The position numbers were made by a program, and so were the translations under genes. This document shows, one piece after another, positions 8,972-16,712 of a DNA stretch of 64,000 nt. The DNA comes from UBA4744 sp963718995. GTDB lineage: Bacteria > Actinomycetota > Acidimicrobiia > Spongiisociales > UBA4744. The stretch is taken from the NCBI GenBank assembly GCA_963718995.1, contig CAVRAP010000019.1, positions 1 to 64,000 on the forward strand, given 5' to 3'. Under the pieces are notes generated by a model. The model ran no database searches and was not told where the DNA came from. It saw only the letters and a list, made by a program, of their open reading frames with translations. Position 1 is the stretch's first letter. Each line of letters starts with the position of its first letter.

Positions 8972-9144
8972 CATCGTTTCCGATGCCGTGAGAGGACCAG
9001 CTCACGGGTCTCCAGGTCTCGGTGGTCCGGATTCGAGTCGCCACCTCATCCCGTTCGGGGAAGGCGACGCTATGGCCGCCTTAGCGTCCGGCCACCTCCA
9101 GAGTCCTACAAGAACTTTCAGACAATGCGGACCACCTCCTTTCT
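8972..9144 (-). ncRNA. Candidate structured RNA or cis-regulatory leader
   Basis: A 422-base gap between 8925 and 9346 holds a dense set of inverted repeats. Read on the minus strand: a perfect extended Shine-Dalgarno (9129-9144) whose GGTGGTCCG (9128-9136) can pair with CGGACCACC (9021-9029); a 7-bp hairpin 9066-9072/9082-9088; a 7-bp hairpin 8986-8992/9001-9007; and CATCG-GAAA-CGATG, a GNRA tetraloop hairpin, at 8972-8985. The arm at 9021-9029 has alternative local partners (9041-9045 and 8994-8999), so SD-hidden and SD-free forms are conceivable. After the SD a 14-codon frame starts at TTG 9125 and ends at TAA 9081. The GNRA loop and the SD favour the minus strand. No known family was recognised. 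Confidence 0.4.
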
Positions 9145-9346
9145 CTGGTAGGGGCATTTTTGCACACCCACCGCATAATCCAAGGGGATTTCTTGCGGCC
9201 ACCCATTGGGAGGCGTCGGAAGCATCGACGTGAAGGTCGATCGGATCGAGTCGCTCGTCGGTTTTCCGCCCGTCCCGGCTTCGGGTCGAGCCTCATGCCT
9301 CCGTGACGATCGCCCGGGCCGCGTTGGCGCCCGTAAACTCATCAGC

Positions 9347-9946
9347 ATGTGGTTCTTCGAAGACGACCACCTTCGCATTGGCAGGCTGGTGGTCGGCTCG
9401 CTCGAAAACAACGTCTACCTGGTGGCCGATCCCGACGGTGCAGCGGTGATCATCGACGCTGCCGATGAAAGCGCCAGGATCCTCGACGCCGTCTCCGGCC
9501 TCGCCGTGACTGCAGTGCTCACCACCCACGGCCATGCCGACCACATTCAGGCGGTTGCCGACATCACCGCACGGCTCCGAATACCCATCCACATCCATGC
9601 CTACGACCAACCGCTCGCCGGGATGACGGATGCCGTACCCATCGCCGATGGCGAGGTCTTCGACATCGGCGCTCTCCGGCTCGAAGCTATCCACACGCCC
9701 GGCCACACGCCGGGGTCGACCTGCTTCAGGATTGGATCGCACCTGTTCAGCGGGGACACCCTCTTTCCCGGCGGCCCGGGCGCCACACGATTTCCCTATT
9801 CGGACTTCGATCAGATCATGGAGTCCCTCGAAACTCGCCTCTTTTCGCTCCCCGATATCACCAACGTCTACCCCGGACACGGTGCCTTCACCACGATCGG
9901 GAGCGAACGGGACTCAATCCCCGAATGGAAAGCCCGGCGCTGGTAA
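9347..9946 (+). CDS. MBL-fold metallo-hydrolase (glyoxalase II-like)
   Basis: A 199-residue protein of the metallo-beta-lactamase fold. The metal-binding THGHADHI is near residue 60, HTPGHTPGS supplies the next histidine, SGDTLFPGG the bridging aspartate, and VYPGHG the last histidine. Its size and motif spacing match glyoxalase II-like thioesterases and persulfide dioxygenase relatives. Substrate is not deducible. The ATG at 9347 was chosen because MWFFEDDHLRIGRLVVG begins the first beta strand; 47 residues of an upstream extension look non-coding. Confidence 0.85.
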   Translation: MWFFEDDHLRIGRLVVGSLENNVYLVADPDGAAVIIDAADESARILDAVSGLAVTAVLTTHGHADHIQAVADITARLRIPIHIHAYDQPLAGMTDAVPIADGEVFDIGALRLEAIHTPGHTPGSTCFRIGSHLFSGDTLFPGGPGATRFPYSDFDQIMESLETRLFSLPDITNVYPGHGAFTTIGSERDSIPEWKARRW

Positions 9947-9987
9947 CCGCCGGTTCGCAGAACATCGACTGCGATCAAGTTTGGCGG

Positions 9988-10740
9988 TCAGCTCAACTGC
10001 AGTCCGGCGACCCATTCGGCCGTGGAAGCCAGGGCCGCGTGGCGGGTGAGGTCGACCTGCATGGGAGTCACGGAAACTCTCCGCTGGGCAATCGCGTAGA
10101 AGTCGGTCCCAGGCCCGGCGTCCTGTTCCGGTCCGGCCGGTCCCACCCAGAAAATGGTCCGGCCGCGAGGGTCTTTGCTGCGGACGACGCCCTCGGCCTT
10201 GTGGCGGTGGCCGAGGCGGGTTACCTCGATCCCATCGAGATCCTCGAAGGGGATGTCGGGAACGTTGACGTTCAATATGGTGTCGGTCGGGATCGGACTG
10301 CCGGCGATATCGCCCAGGAGAATGCGGGTGACCCGCGCCGCCGTCTCGAAATGGCGGCCCCGATCGAGTACCAGGGAGATGGCCAAAGCGGGAAGTCCGA
10401 GAAAACGACCCTCCATGGCGGCGGCAACGGTGCCCGAGTAGATGACGTCGTCACCCAGGTTGGCACCGGCGTTGACTCCGGCCACGACAACATCGGGTTC
10501 TTCGACCAGCAATCCGGTGAGCGCGAGATGGACGCAATCGGTCGGGGTGCCGTCGACGAAGTAGCCCCCTTCTATGCGGGTGGCCCGGATCGGATTGTCG
10601 AGCGTGAGCGAATTGCTGGCGCCGCTACGGTTGCGCTCCGGGGCGACAATCGTGATCTCGGCCATGTCCGAGAGTTCCTTTGCCAACGTCACAATGCCGC
10701 GTGCTCGATATCCGTCATCGTTGCTGATCAAGATCTTCAT
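9988..10740 (-). CDS. surE: 5'/3'-nucleotidase SurE
   Basis: A 250-residue SurE homologue. The N-terminus MKILISNDDGYRARGI contains the metal-binding Asp-Asp pair, APERNRSG carries the conserved Ser/Asn region, and GVNAGANLGDDVIYSGTVAAA is the family signature with the third ligand Asn. SurE removes phosphate from nucleoside 5'- and 3'-monophosphates and sometimes from short polyphosphate, with a divalent metal, in the cytosol. Length is normal. It is convergent with the MBL hydrolase (41-base gap). Confidence 0.95.
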   Translation of the reverse strand: MKILISNDDGYRARGIVTLAKELSDMAEITIVAPERNRSGASNSLTLDNPIRATRIEGGYFVDGTPTDCVHLALTGLLVEEPDVVVAGVNAGANLGDDVIYSGTVAAAMEGRFLGLPALAISLVLDRGRHFETAARVTRILLGDIAGSPIPTDTILNVNVPDIPFEDLDGIEVTRLGHRHKAEGVVRSKDPRGRTIFWVGPAGPEQDAGPGTDFYAIAQRRVSVTPMQVDLTRHAALASTAEWVAGLQLS

Positions 10741-11131
10741 CAGCGCAGGCTATCGCGCTGTTTACGTGATCGGGAGAAACACCCCTCGCAAACGTATGGC
10801 GTAGGGCCGGCCACCGGATGCCCGGTCCAGCCAGGCGATGAGTCGTTGGCCGGATGGGAAGCCACCTAGGACGTTCCGCGGCGCCGGGAACCTGGGGGTG
10901 CGTGTCCCAATGTTCTGCTCGTAGCGAGCTGCTTGTTTGGGGTCGCTCACCGACGGTTGTGGAGGGGCGGGTCTCCCCGCGGGGAATACGGACGATCCTG
11001 TCGGTCTGAAACGGGTCGTCGGTTTGGAGACGATCCAGGGTGGTGGGGCACGTCCGCTGGACCCTGGCGAGCCGTTGGTTGGCTGGAATCGCTACGGTTG
11101 CGCGGTCGGTTCCTTGATGGAGGTCAGCACG
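10741..11131 (+). other. Intergenic region without a convincing gene
   Basis: These 391 bases separate divergent surE and the HhH-GPD gene, so both promoters should be here. A minus-strand frame of 62 codons (10762-10950) and the extension of the plus-strand gene upstream of 11132 exist, but neither has a recognisable domain or a good ribosome binding site. I see no tandem repeat or terminator. Confidence 0.4.
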
Positions 11132-11695
11132 ATGTCCAAGCCCCCCGCGCTTCCCTGGACAGAGAACGAGGATGCCAACCGTTTGTTGGCCGAGGATCCC
11201 CTGGCTTTGCTGCTCGGGATGATGCTCGACCAGCAGTTCCCGATGGAGCGTGCTTTCCTGGGTCCCCATGTGCTTCGAGAGCGCCTCGGTCGGGAACTCG
11301 AAGCCGCCGACATCGCCGGAATCGATCCCGATGCTTTGGCGGAAGTGTTTCGGGGGCCTCCGGCCATCCATCGATTTCCGGGCTCGATGGCCAAACGTGC
11401 CCAAGCCCTGTGTGCGTTCTTGATAGAGCGATACCGCGGCGATGCCGCTCGCATATGGGCCGAGGCGGATGCTGCCGAAGTGCTCAAACGTCTCGAGGAG
11501 CTTCCCGGCTACGGGAAGGAGAAATCGCGGATCTTCCTGGGGATTCTCGGCAAGCGGATGGGAATCCAACCTGCAGGTTGGGAGGAGCTGGCCGCTGATT
11601 GGCCATCCATTGCCGACGTTGCTGCGTGGGACGACATCTTTGTGCTCCGGGAGAAGAAGCGCCTGATGAAAGATGCGAAAAAGGGCCACAAGTAG
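11132..11695 (+). CDS. HhH-GPD-type base-excision repair-like protein (TIGR03252 family)
   Basis: A 187-residue protein of an actinobacterial family of short HhH-GPD proteins. LALLLGMMLDQQFPMERAF matches the N-terminal helix region, and LEELPGYGKEKSRIFLGIL is the helix-hairpin-helix with L-P-G-x-G. The GPD aspartate region (PAGWEELAADWPSIADV) is divergent, so glycosylase activity is uncertain. Start ATG 11132 has GGAGG eight bases upstream. It ends just before repeat copy A, which sits in the convergent gap with the next gene and may act as terminator. Confidence 0.8.
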   Translation: MSKPPALPWTENEDANRLLAEDPLALLLGMMLDQQFPMERAFLGPHVLRERLGRELEAADIAGIDPDALAEVFRGPPAIHRFPGSMAKRAQALCAFLIERYRGDAARIWAEADAAEVLKRLEELPGYGKEKSRIFLGILGKRMGIQPAGWEELAADWPSIADVAAWDDIFVLREKKRLMKDAKKGHK

Positions 11696-11713
11696 CCCCC
11701 GGGAGGCTCGCAG

Positions 11714-11768
11714 CCGGTTCTTGCGTGAGAAAGCGCGACTATGGAGCGGAAACTCACGCCGGAACGGG
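11714..11768. repeat. Interspersed palindromic repeat, copy A
   Basis: About 55 bases with imperfect inverted ends (TTCTTGCGTGAG near 11719 and CTCACGCCGGAA near 11753) around the core GCGACTATG. Closely related elements are at 12316-12372 and, in opposite orientation, at 55317-55376. This copy lies between the convergent stops at 11695 and 11777, where it could fold into a hairpin and end transcription both ways. Confidence 0.75.
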
Positions 11769-11776
11769 ATACCACC

Positions 11777-12295
11777 TCACGCCCAGCGGAACTCCGGGAT
11801 TCCTAGGGGCGCTTCGCCCGGGACACCGTGCTTGATCAGGGTGAAACACAGCAGCGCCGCCGCCAGCGGAATCGGGTGGTCGGCGACCATGGAGAACCTG
11901 CCGAACGTGGCGAGGTCGGTTTCGTGCTCCCGGAGTGTCCACGACCTCGTTCTTGCCCCGGAAACACTCGACGGGTACAAGTCGTAGGCAAAATCGCGAC
12001 CATTGATGTGATAGGACCGTTTTCCGTAGGGTGAACCGATGGCCAGTTTCCCGGTCGGGCTGGTCACGATCGGTTCGATGTAGGGCCCTACTCCGACGGC
12101 TGCTATCCGCCACCTGCTGCCGTCGGGAAGTTCGACCTTCTGGCCCCTGGCCAAGAACACGCGGAACCAGCCGTCTCGTCCCAACCTGGCGAGGACCTTG
12201 TCCTGGGAGGTGCCGTCGTCGAGTGCGAAGACGGAGGCCGGAAAACCCACCAGCCTGGTTCGCCGAATCGATGCCCGTCCGCGCACGTGCTCCAT
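11777..12295 (-). CDS. Hypothetical protein
   Basis: A 172-residue soluble protein of no family I recognise. It begins MEHVRGRASIRRTRLVGFP, has several predicted beta strands (VFALDDGTS, WFRVFLARGQKVEL, WRIAAVGVG), and ends in IKHGVPGEAPLGIPEFRW after one hydrophobic stretch (IPLAAALLCFTLI). There is no signal peptide. It is flanked on both sides by copies of the same palindromic repeat (A and B), so the gene plus repeats could have moved as a unit; that is speculation. Confidence 0.55.
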   Translation of the reverse strand: MEHVRGRASIRRTRLVGFPASVFALDDGTSQDKVLARLGRDGWFRVFLARGQKVELPDGSRWRIAAVGVGPYIEPIVTSPTGKLAIGSPYGKRSYHINGRDFAYDLYPSSVSGARTRSWTLREHETDLATFGRFSMVADHPIPLAAALLCFTLIKHGVPGEAPLGIPEFRWA

Positions 12296-12315
12296 GCTTC
12301 GAACCCTACGCCGGA

Positions 12316-12372
12316 GTCCTGTTCTGGCGTGAGAAAGCGCGACTATGTCCGGGAAATCACGCCGGAACGGGG
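12316..12372. repeat. Interspersed palindromic repeat, copy B
   Basis: Same family and orientation as copy A: GTTCTGGCGTGAGAAAGCGC, the core GACTATG, and the closing arm TCACGCCGGAACGGG. It lies between the start of the hypothetical gene (12295) and the stop of the SDR gene (12375), so it is directly 3' of the SDR gene. Confidence 0.75.
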
Positions 12373-12374
12373 TT

Positions 12375-13337
12375 TTAGAAGGCGGAGCCGGCTAGTTCGT
12401 TGAGAGCGTCCCACAGTCCCTGGCGGTCCCCGGGAGCTTCGACAGTGCTCTTCAGGCGGTGGGTGGGCCGGGGACGGCGGTCGAGCCAGAACTTGCCACT
12501 CGTTTGGGCCGCCTCCTCGGACGCGGCCAACCAGACGATGGTGTCGGCGCCTTGCTCCGGTGTGCGCAGGAAGGGTCCAACGACTTTGCGGAACAGCGGG
12601 AGTGATTTCTCGACGCCTGGTGTGTCTGCCCAGCCGGGGTGCATGACATGAACCACGACGCCATCGTCCGCCAATCGGTCGGCCCACAGCTCGGTGAGGA
12701 TCACCTGGCCGCGTTTGGCGCGGGCATACGCGATCGACCCTTTGTAGTCCCCGCGGGTGCTCTGGAGATCCCGGACCCGGATGCGCTGGGTGTACATCCC
12801 GCCGGAGGAGACATTGATGATGCGGGCCGGAGCCGATGCTGCCAGCCGGGGAAGCAGAAGGTTGGTGAGCAGGAAGTGGCTGAGCAGATTGGTAGCAAGC
12901 GTCAACTCGAGGCCGTCCGCCGTTTCGCGCCGTTTCGTGATCAAGGCGCCGGCATTGTTGATCAGCACATCGATCCGGGACTCACGTGCGAGGAGATCTT
13001 CCGCAACGGCCCGGATCTGCTGCATGCTCGAGAAGTCGGCAACGTAGGCGCTCAGGTTGTCGTTCCCGGTCGCTTCGGCGATTTCCCGTCGGGTGTTGTC
13101 GAGTTTGACCTGTGAGCGCCCGACGAGTCGCACGCCCGCCCCCATCCGGGCGAGTCGCTCGGCAGCAGCGCGTCCCAAACCGGAGGTGGCCCCGGTGACG
13201 ATCACGTTCTTGCCGTCCAGTGAAGGCAGGTCGACGTGCCAACCAGTACTCCGTACTTTGTGACCAATATTGGTGAAGCTTCCGATCACCGTGCGATCGA
13301 GCAGGTTGTCCAGGGCACCCGTCAGAGAGGTTGACAT
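12375..13337 (-). CDS. Short-chain dehydrogenase/reductase
   Basis: A 320-residue classical SDR. The cofactor motif TGATSGLGRAA is near residue 50, LINNAGAL is the NNAG motif, RIINVSSGG holds the catalytic Ser, and YARAK is the Tyr-x-x-x-Lys pair. A roughly 40-residue N-terminal extension before the Rossmann start and the overall layout resemble DHRS12/retinol-dehydrogenase-like SDRs. Substrate is unknown. It lies three bases downstream of the anti-sigma factor gene on the same strand and may share its transcript, which would put it under the ECF sigma factor. Confidence 0.85.
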   Translation of the reverse strand: MSTSLTGALDNLLDRTVIGSFTNIGHKVRSTGWHVDLPSLDGKNVIVTGATSGLGRAAAERLARMGAGVRLVGRSQVKLDNTRREIAEATGNDNLSAYVADFSSMQQIRAVAEDLLARESRIDVLINNAGALITKRRETADGLELTLATNLLSHFLLTNLLLPRLAASAPARIINVSSGGMYTQRIRVRDLQSTRGDYKGSIAYARAKRGQVILTELWADRLADDGVVVHVMHPGWADTPGVEKSLPLFRKVVGPFLRTPEQGADTIVWLAASEEAAQTSGKFWLDRRPRPTHRLKSTVEAPGDRQGLWDALNELAGSAF

Positions 13338-13340
13338 CGT

Positions 13341-14144
13341 CTACGCCTTGAACCACGCAACGACCGGGTCCGCCTCGGACTGGGGCACACCACCTGCTGC
13401 TTCCTGGGTGATGACGAAGCCCTGTAACCCGTTGGGATCGATATGGAACGGCACGAGCACGGGTTGATGGCCGAGCACGCCCGCCGAGATGACCTTGTCG
13501 TCGACAACCGCCCACAGCTGGTAGGTGGCGTCGGTTCGGAGAGCGTCGAGGTTGCTCTGGTAGACGTATCCGGTCCCGTCGGGGAGCATCACGATCATCG
13601 TTGTTTGGTTTGAACCTTCGGCGGTCAGGCTGGCTATTTGAGCCGCCGGATCGGCCAGGGCAGCCGCTACGGCCTGTTCAAGGGGATCAGCCGCGAGGGT
13701 TGCGGCGAGCGCAGTGAGCTGGCGGTCTTGTTCGGTGATCTCGGATGTGAGATCACCGATGCGTTGCGATTGGGTGACGAGGCCCGCACTCAGTCCTATC
13801 ACGACGGCCGCGGCTACGGCCGCAGCTACGGTCGCAACCCGGCGGGTCGCAGTCAGGAAAGGAGCCTTTCGCTTTTCCTCGAGCGAAAGGACGGGTGCTA
13901 ATTCTTCAAGCGGTCCGGTTGCATTGATCTTGCTGATAATGCCGTCCCAGACATGCTGTGGCGCCTCAACGACTTCTCCGGCTAGGAGGGCGGCTACCTC
14001 GCGATGCTCTTCTACCTCGTTGCGGCAGAAGGAGCATCGGGACAAGTGGTCCTCGACCAGTCGTCGCTCATCGTCATCGACTGCGTCGAGGGCGTAGACG
14101 CCGAGAAGCTCTTCGATCGTGTCGTGGGGTTGTTCTTGTATCAT
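13341..14144 (-). CDS. rskA: Anti-sigma factor, RskA-like
   Basis: A 267-residue single-pass membrane protein. The cytoplasmic N-terminus has the zinc anti-sigma motif H33-x3-C37-x2-C40, one transmembrane helix follows at about residues 98-125, and the extracytoplasmic C-terminal part is the anti-sigma-K (RskA) domain, with MIVMLPDGTGYVYQSNLDAL and a Tyr-Gln-Leu-Trp segment. It would hold the partner sigma factor inactive until released by regulated proteolysis. Its start overlaps the sigma-factor stop by four bases, as in mycobacterial sigK-rskA. Confidence 0.85.
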   Translation of the reverse strand: MIQEQPHDTIEELLGVYALDAVDDDERRLVEDHLSRCSFCRNEVEEHREVAALLAGEVVEAPQHVWDGIISKINATGPLEELAPVLSLEEKRKAPFLTATRRVATVAAAVAAAVVIGLSAGLVTQSQRIGDLTSEITEQDRQLTALAATLAADPLEQAVAAALADPAAQIASLTAEGSNQTTMIVMLPDGTGYVYQSNLDALRTDATYQLWAVVDDKVISAGVLGHQPVLVPFHIDPNGLQGFVITQEAAGGVPQSEADPVVAWFKA

Positions 14145-14716
14145 GCGTGGCTCACACCCGTTGCGGTCAATTCGACCCGAAGGCGTTTCATTCCAGATCG
14201 GATCCGGCTTTTCACGGTGCCTTCTGGCTCGCCTAAGAGGTCGGCGACCTCCCGGTACGTGTGTCCTCCGAAGTAGGCCAGCTCAATGGCTTTCCGCTCG
14301 CCTTCGATGAGTGAGGACAGGGCCTGTTTGATTTGTTCGGCGAGCGCCATGTCCCAAACCTCGTCTTCAACGCTTTGACTCTCCCCGACAGCGAGTCGGG
14401 CGTCCTTGTCCTCTCTTGTACGGCGCGCGGACTCAGACCGGATGAAGTCAACGCTTCGCCCGTGGGTGTGGGCCAGGAGAAAGGAACGTAACGACCCCCG
14501 CTCGGCATCGAATTTCTCCGGGTTGTTCCACAGCCGCAGGAAGACCTCCTGGGTGATTTCCTCGGCCAGCGTTTCGTCGCGCAAGATGCGACGGGCGAGA
14601 CCATGCACGGCGCCGGAGTGACGGCTGTACGCCTCCGCGAGTGCCTCTTGCGATGACCCGGCGACGGCCGCGACGAGAGCGGCGTCATCCATGGTCGACC
14701 ATTCCACTAAGCCCAT
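14141..14716 (-). CDS. sigK: ECF RNA polymerase sigma factor, SigK-like
   Basis: A 191-residue sigma-70 family ECF factor. Region 2 runs from AYSRHSGAVHGLARRIL through EITQEVFLRLW, and region 4 contains LIEGERKAIELAYFGGHTYREVADLLG with the helix-turn-helix and PEGTVKSRIRSGM. The partner RskA-like gene overlaps its end. It is divergent from the DUF4397 surface-protein gene, a likely target by analogy to M. tuberculosis SigK, which drives adjacent secreted antigens. The start at 14716 has GAAGGG upstream; ATG 14692 is an alternative. Confidence 0.85.
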   Translation of the reverse strand: MGLVEWSTMDDAALVAAVAGSSQEALAEAYSRHSGAVHGLARRILRDETLAEEITQEVFLRLWNNPEKFDAERGSLRSFLLAHTHGRSVDFIRSESARRTREDKDARLAVGESQSVEDEVWDMALAEQIKQALSSLIEGERKAIELAYFGGHTYREVADLLGEPEGTVKSRIRSGMKRLRVELTATGVSHA

Positions 14717-14732
14717 TTCGGGTTGCCCTTCC

Positions 14733-14751
14733 GGACAGGAACCACCTGTCC
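14733..14751. promoter_or_regulatory. Palindrome in the sigK / DUF4397-gene divergent region
   Basis: GGACAGG-AACCA-CCTGTCC is a perfect 7-bp inverted repeat with a 5-base spacer, 16 bases upstream of sigK and about 100 bases upstream of the DUF4397 gene. It could be an operator for either gene or a small hairpin in the sigK leader. No regulator is identified. Confidence 0.4.
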
Positions 14752-14852
14752 CGCCATCTTTTTAACGAAAAATACCATCCAAGTCCACCTGCACCTCCGT
14801 AGAGGGCTCGTAAGCAGCCCGGAAGCGGGCCCCTCGATAAGGAGAAAACGAC

Positions 14853-15680
14853 ATGCGAACTCTCGGACGCATCTTCCTGGTGGCAGTCATGCTGCTGGCC
14901 CTTCCGGCCGGCGCAGTACTTGCCCAGAGCACCGACGGCACGGTCACCGTGTTGCACGGCATTCCCGGTGACGGCGGATTCCCCGTCGACATCTACGTTG
15001 ACGGCGATTACACCGCTCCGTTCATCCCCGGCCTGACTTTCACTGAGTTTGCCGGCCCGGTCACGCTGCCGGCCGCCGACTACTCAATTGAGATCTACGC
15101 TGCGGGTGCAGACCCGGCCGCCACCGATCCGGCCCTGGGCCCGCTGCCCGTGACCCTGCCGGCCGGCGCCAACGCCACTATCGAGGCTCACCTCGACGAG
15201 GCCGGCGCGGCGACTGCTTCGGTCTTCGTCAATGACATCTCGGAGATTGCAGCAGGCGAAACTCGCCTGACCGTTCGTCACACGGCTTCTGCCCCTACGG
15301 TGGACGTTCTGGCCAACGACGGTGTTCTGTTCTCTGCACTCAGCAACCCGAATCAGGCCAGTGGTGACGTTCCGGCTGCCACCTACAACGCCAAAGTGGT
15401 TCCGACCGGTGCAACCGAGCCCGTAGTCTTCGAGGCGGATCTCGCCCTGGCTGAAGGCACGTCGACCATTGTCTATGCGATCGGCTCGCTGGATGACGGC
15501 AACTTCACGGTTGCTGTTCAGACCATCACCGGCCTGGGCGCTGCCCCCGCCGGAGTCCCCACCGGGACGGCCGGATTGGCCACCGACGGCTTCCCGATCG
15601 CCCTGGCGATCGCCGGGGCCCTGGCTCTGGTTGGAATGGCCGGATCTGGCGTGGCTCTGTCCCGTCGCTCCAGCAACTAG
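14853..15680 (+). CDS. Secreted DUF4397-domain protein with C-terminal membrane anchor (possible sortase substrate)
   Basis: A 275-residue exported protein. It has an N-terminal signal peptide ending about ALPAGAVLAQS, then two DUF4397-type beta domains; VTVLHGIPGDGGFPVDIYVDG and LTVRHTASAPTVDVLANDG are the matching first strands. A short linker with GVPTGTAG leads to a hydrophobic helix (about 248-267) and the RRSSN tail. This is the tripartite layout of a sortase substrate, although a strict LPxTG is absent; VPTG is the nearest match. A sortase gene follows. RBS AAGGAG precedes the ATG. Probable SigK regulon member by position. Confidence 0.8.
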   Translation: MRTLGRIFLVAVMLLALPAGAVLAQSTDGTVTVLHGIPGDGGFPVDIYVDGDYTAPFIPGLTFTEFAGPVTLPAADYSIEIYAAGADPAATDPALGPLPVTLPAGANATIEAHLDEAGAATASVFVNDISEIAAGETRLTVRHTASAPTVDVLANDGVLFSALSNPNQASGDVPAATYNAKVVPTGATEPVVFEADLALAEGTSTIVYAIGSLDDGNFTVAVQTITGLGAAPAGVPTGTAGLATDGFPIALAIAGALALVGMAGSGVALSRRSSN

Positions 15681-15699
15681 CAAGGACCGTCTATCACTC

Positions 15700-15735
15700 G
15701 AACCCGGGGAGGCCGATTGGCTTCCCCGGGTTCTT
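15700..15735 (+). terminator. Rho-independent terminator after the DUF4397 gene
   Basis: GAACCCGGGGA at 15700 pairs perfectly with TCCCCGGGTTC ending at 15733. The stem continues inward through GCC/GGC to a GATT loop, and a short T-rich run follows. It lies 20 bases after the stop and should separate the surface-protein message from the sortase message, or attenuate readthrough. Confidence 0.75.
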
Positions 15736-15750
15736 ACCATGTGACGTCAT

Positions 15751-16485
15751 ATGTCCCGTAACGCCCTCAAAGTCATCTTCGCGATCAGCATTGTCACACT
15801 GATCGCGGCTATCGCGTCCTACCTCATCGCCACAGAGTCGGCCACCGTTGGAGATGTGAGGTCGATTGAGGCTTCTCTGAGCGAGCCCTCACGTCCGACG
15901 AAGTCTGCCCCTGATCCGCAACCGACCGTGGTGTCGCCTCCCGATGCCGGAGACGGAAGTCCGTCGGTACCGGTCTCACCCGGGCTCCTCCCTGACCTCC
16001 CGGCCGATGACCCGGTGATTCCCGTTGGCCTCAAGCTCGGATCCCTCGGGGTCGATGCTCCGGTCGTTCCAACTGGAGTCAACCAGCGGACCGGGCAGAT
16101 GGCCGTACCCAGCAACGTGCGGGACGTTGCCTGGTATCAGTTCGGATCCGTGCCCGGCGAACGGGGATCAGCCGTGCTGGCTGCGCATGTTGACCTGAAG
16201 AGCCAGGGTCCCGGCGTGTTCTTCGACCTGCGTACGGTCGACGAGGGGGACGTTGTCGAGGTTGCATTCAGCGACGGGACGGTGAGGTCCTTTCGGGTCG
16301 AGGCCCGGACCGTCTACCAGAAGGATGAACTCCCGCTCGATACGATCTTTGCCAGAGAGGGTTCTCCGGTATTGACCCTGATCACGTGCGGCGGCGGTTT
16401 CAGCGAGTCATCAGGCAGCTACGACAGCAACGTGGTCGTGTATGCCGTGCCGGTTGCTGATCGAGATCTCGGGTCGGCCGGATAA
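15751..16485 (+). CDS. Class F-like sortase with an altered catalytic arginine position
   Basis: A 244-residue sortase with an N-terminal membrane anchor (residues 5-27), a Pro/Ser-rich linker, and the sortase barrel from about residue 90. LAAHVDLK gives catalytic His146 and LTLITCGGGF gives catalytic Cys213. In class F enzymes the third residue, Arg, is about 12 residues after the Cys, in Tyr-Arg-Asp-Asn. Here the stretch is Tyr-Asp-Ser-Asn (224-227), so the Arg is not where expected. Sortases cleave a C-terminal sorting signal and attach the protein to the wall. The neighbouring DUF4397 protein is the obvious client. Confidence 0.8.
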   Translation: MSRNALKVIFAISIVTLIAAIASYLIATESATVGDVRSIEASLSEPSRPTKSAPDPQPTVVSPPDAGDGSPSVPVSPGLLPDLPADDPVIPVGLKLGSLGVDAPVVPTGVNQRTGQMAVPSNVRDVAWYQFGSVPGERGSAVLAAHVDLKSQGPGVFFDLRTVDEGDVVEVAFSDGTVRSFRVEARTVYQKDELPLDTIFAREGSPVLTLITCGGGFSESSGSYDSNVVVYAVPVADRDLGSAG

Positions 16486-16712
16486 CCGGCCGGCGGCTCG
16501 GCGGTAGCCCGTTGTGAGGGCGAGAGGCCAGCGTCACAAGGGCAACCCGATACGTTGACGGTGAGACGTTCTGTTTGTGGTCGATGTCGAGGGCGATGGC
16601 ATGTGGAGGGCGTTCACCGGGTGGTACATGCTGCAGTCGGCATCGCTCACCTCTGGGAGGAGCCGGCCTAAAGGAGTTTCAGGCCGCGCCCCGACCTGCC
16701 GATTCACCATGA

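Noticed and set aside
9129..9144. Plus-strand match to the 3' end of 16S rRNA (CACCTCCTTTCT)
   Set aside because: Only about 12 bases match and no other rRNA sequence is present; it is more simply a Shine-Dalgarno on the minus strand.
10762..10950. Minus-strand 62-codon frame upstream of surE
   Set aside because: No ribosome binding site, no domain, atypical composition; left as intergenic.
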